NCBI GenBank assembly: GCA_016183835.1
Contig: JACPDV010000272.1
Location: 1 to 5,463, forward strand
DNA from: Armatimonadota bacterium
GTDB taxonomy: Bacteria; Armatimonadota; UBA10988
Length of the DNA stretch: 5,463 bases
Reading direction: 5' to 3'
The notes below the pieces were generated by a model, which saw only the letters and a program-made list of their open reading frames with translations, searched no databases and had not been told where the DNA came from. A program made the translations under genes and the position numbers. Shown piece by piece: positions 5,202 through 5,463 of this stretch (position 1 is its first letter; each line of letters begins with the position of its first letter).

Positions 5202-5221
5202 TCGGCCGCCCACGCGGCCGA
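5202..5221 (-). promoter_or_regulatory. Hairpin beside the secretin Shine-Dalgarno
   Basis: A perfect 8-bp stem (5202-5209 with 5214-5221, TCGGCCGC/GCGGCCGA) with a 4-base loop lies immediately before AGGAGG (5195-5200) on the - strand. It lies in the gap (5188-5267) after the upstream gene, so it may be a weak terminator, a processing site, or a control of secretin translation. No promoter is evident in this gap; co-transcription with the upstream gene is likely. Confidence 0.35.
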
Positions 5222-5267
5222 AGAGCCATCGCAACCCTTAGACAATCCGCGCGGCCGTTCGGGTCGC

Positions 5268-5463
5268 TCACCGCCCGAAGCCGCCGCCGCCCCGGCCGCC
5301 GCCACCGAAGCCGCCGCCACCGCCACCGAAGCCGCCGCCACCGCCGCCGAAGCCGCCGCCACCGCCGCCCATCGGGCTGCTGACCTGGGGGCGCACCGTC
5401 GCATCCGGGATCTGGGTCCCCATCCGCCGGACGACGTTGACGATGTCGAAGGTCGACCGCTCC
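5268..5463 (-). CDS. Gly/Phe-repeat protein, 3' end only
   Basis: The last 65 codons of a gene entering from the right end, stop TGA at 5268-5270. The visible start of the piece is RSTFDIVNVVRRMGTQIPD, then TVRPQVSSPM, and then a tail of Gly with single Phe residues (three GGGGGGF units, then GGGGRGGGGF) ending GR. The part before the tail looks like an ordinary folded domain but is too short to assign. It is on the same strand as the secretin, 80 bases upstream of it, so both are probably in one operon; a type IV pilus or secretion assembly protein is the natural guess, and only a guess. The Gly-rich tail resembles in kind the Gly-rich linkers of the two downstream proteins. Confidence 0.75.
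   Translation of the reverse strand, partial: ERSTFDIVNVVRRMGTQIPDATVRPQVSSPMGGGGGGFGGGGGGFGGGGGGFGGGGRGGGGFGR
5307..5369 (-). repeat. 21-bp tandem repeat, three copies, in the Gly/Phe tail
   Basis: Units at 5307-5327, 5328-5348 and 5349-5369 each encode GGGGGGF on the - strand. The latter two are identical and the first differs by one synonymous base. A 30-base variant (5277-5306) encoding GGGGRGGGGF follows towards the C-terminus. Confidence 0.85.

Noticed and set aside
5188..5271. Longer start for the secretin at 5271 or 5229
   Set aside because: These would put an Arg/Gly-rich tract before the signal peptide and overlap the upstream stop or lack a ribosome site; AGGAGG at 5195-5200 supports GTG 5187.

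Overview
The window is very GC-rich, with small GTG-started genes, strong Shine-Dalgarno sites and an outer-membrane secretin, so it comes from a high-GC diderm (Gram-negative-type) bacterium. The mix of an STN-type secretin with Gly-rich linkers, an nrdR-pgeF pair and Pro/Ala/Gly-rich lipoproteins would fit a little-studied phylum such as Armatimonadota or a relative. That is a low-confidence guess; no rRNA or universal marker is present.

Layout. Left end (1-870, + strand): the 3' end of one Pro/Ala/Gly-rich protein and a complete paralogous lipoprotein (430-816), each followed by nearly the same GC-rich terminator hairpin. Between them lies a 39-codon coding-like stretch (188-307) that starts inside the first hairpin and may be the remnant of another gene. 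Centre (1042-2285, + strand): a two-gene unit, nrdR (regulator of ribonucleotide reductase genes) and pgeF/yfiH (laccase-domain, peptidoglycan-editing family), joined by a 4-base overlap. The leader of nrdR carries two inverted pairs of DnaA-box-like 9-mers. Right half (2489-5463, - strand, read right to left): the 3' end of an unrecognised Gly/Phe-repeat protein, a full-length secretin (595 aa, PilQ/GspD family), and a 265-aa paralogue that keeps the secretin's N-terminal modules but stops before the barrel.

The two convergent units (pgeF and the truncated secretin paralogue) are separated by about 200 bases that are almost wholly a composite repeat. Two inverted REP-type hairpins with GTAG heads lie at its ends. 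The left REP appears to have been split in its loop by a 129-bp MITE-like palindromic element flanked by a 6-base direct repeat. The pgeF stop codon lies inside the GTAG head of the left REP, and the truncated secretin stops 5 bases before the GTAG head of the right one.

The secretin cluster presumably belongs to type IV pilus or type II secretion machinery in the outer membrane; the truncated paralogue could be a periplasmic accessory or a decaying duplicate. The nrdR-pgeF unit is ordinary housekeeping. The most notable items are the nested REP/MITE structure, the secretin paralogue without a barrel, the DnaA-box pairs before nrdR, the non-standard zinc-ribbon spacing in NrdR, and the duplicated lipoprotein-terminator cassette.
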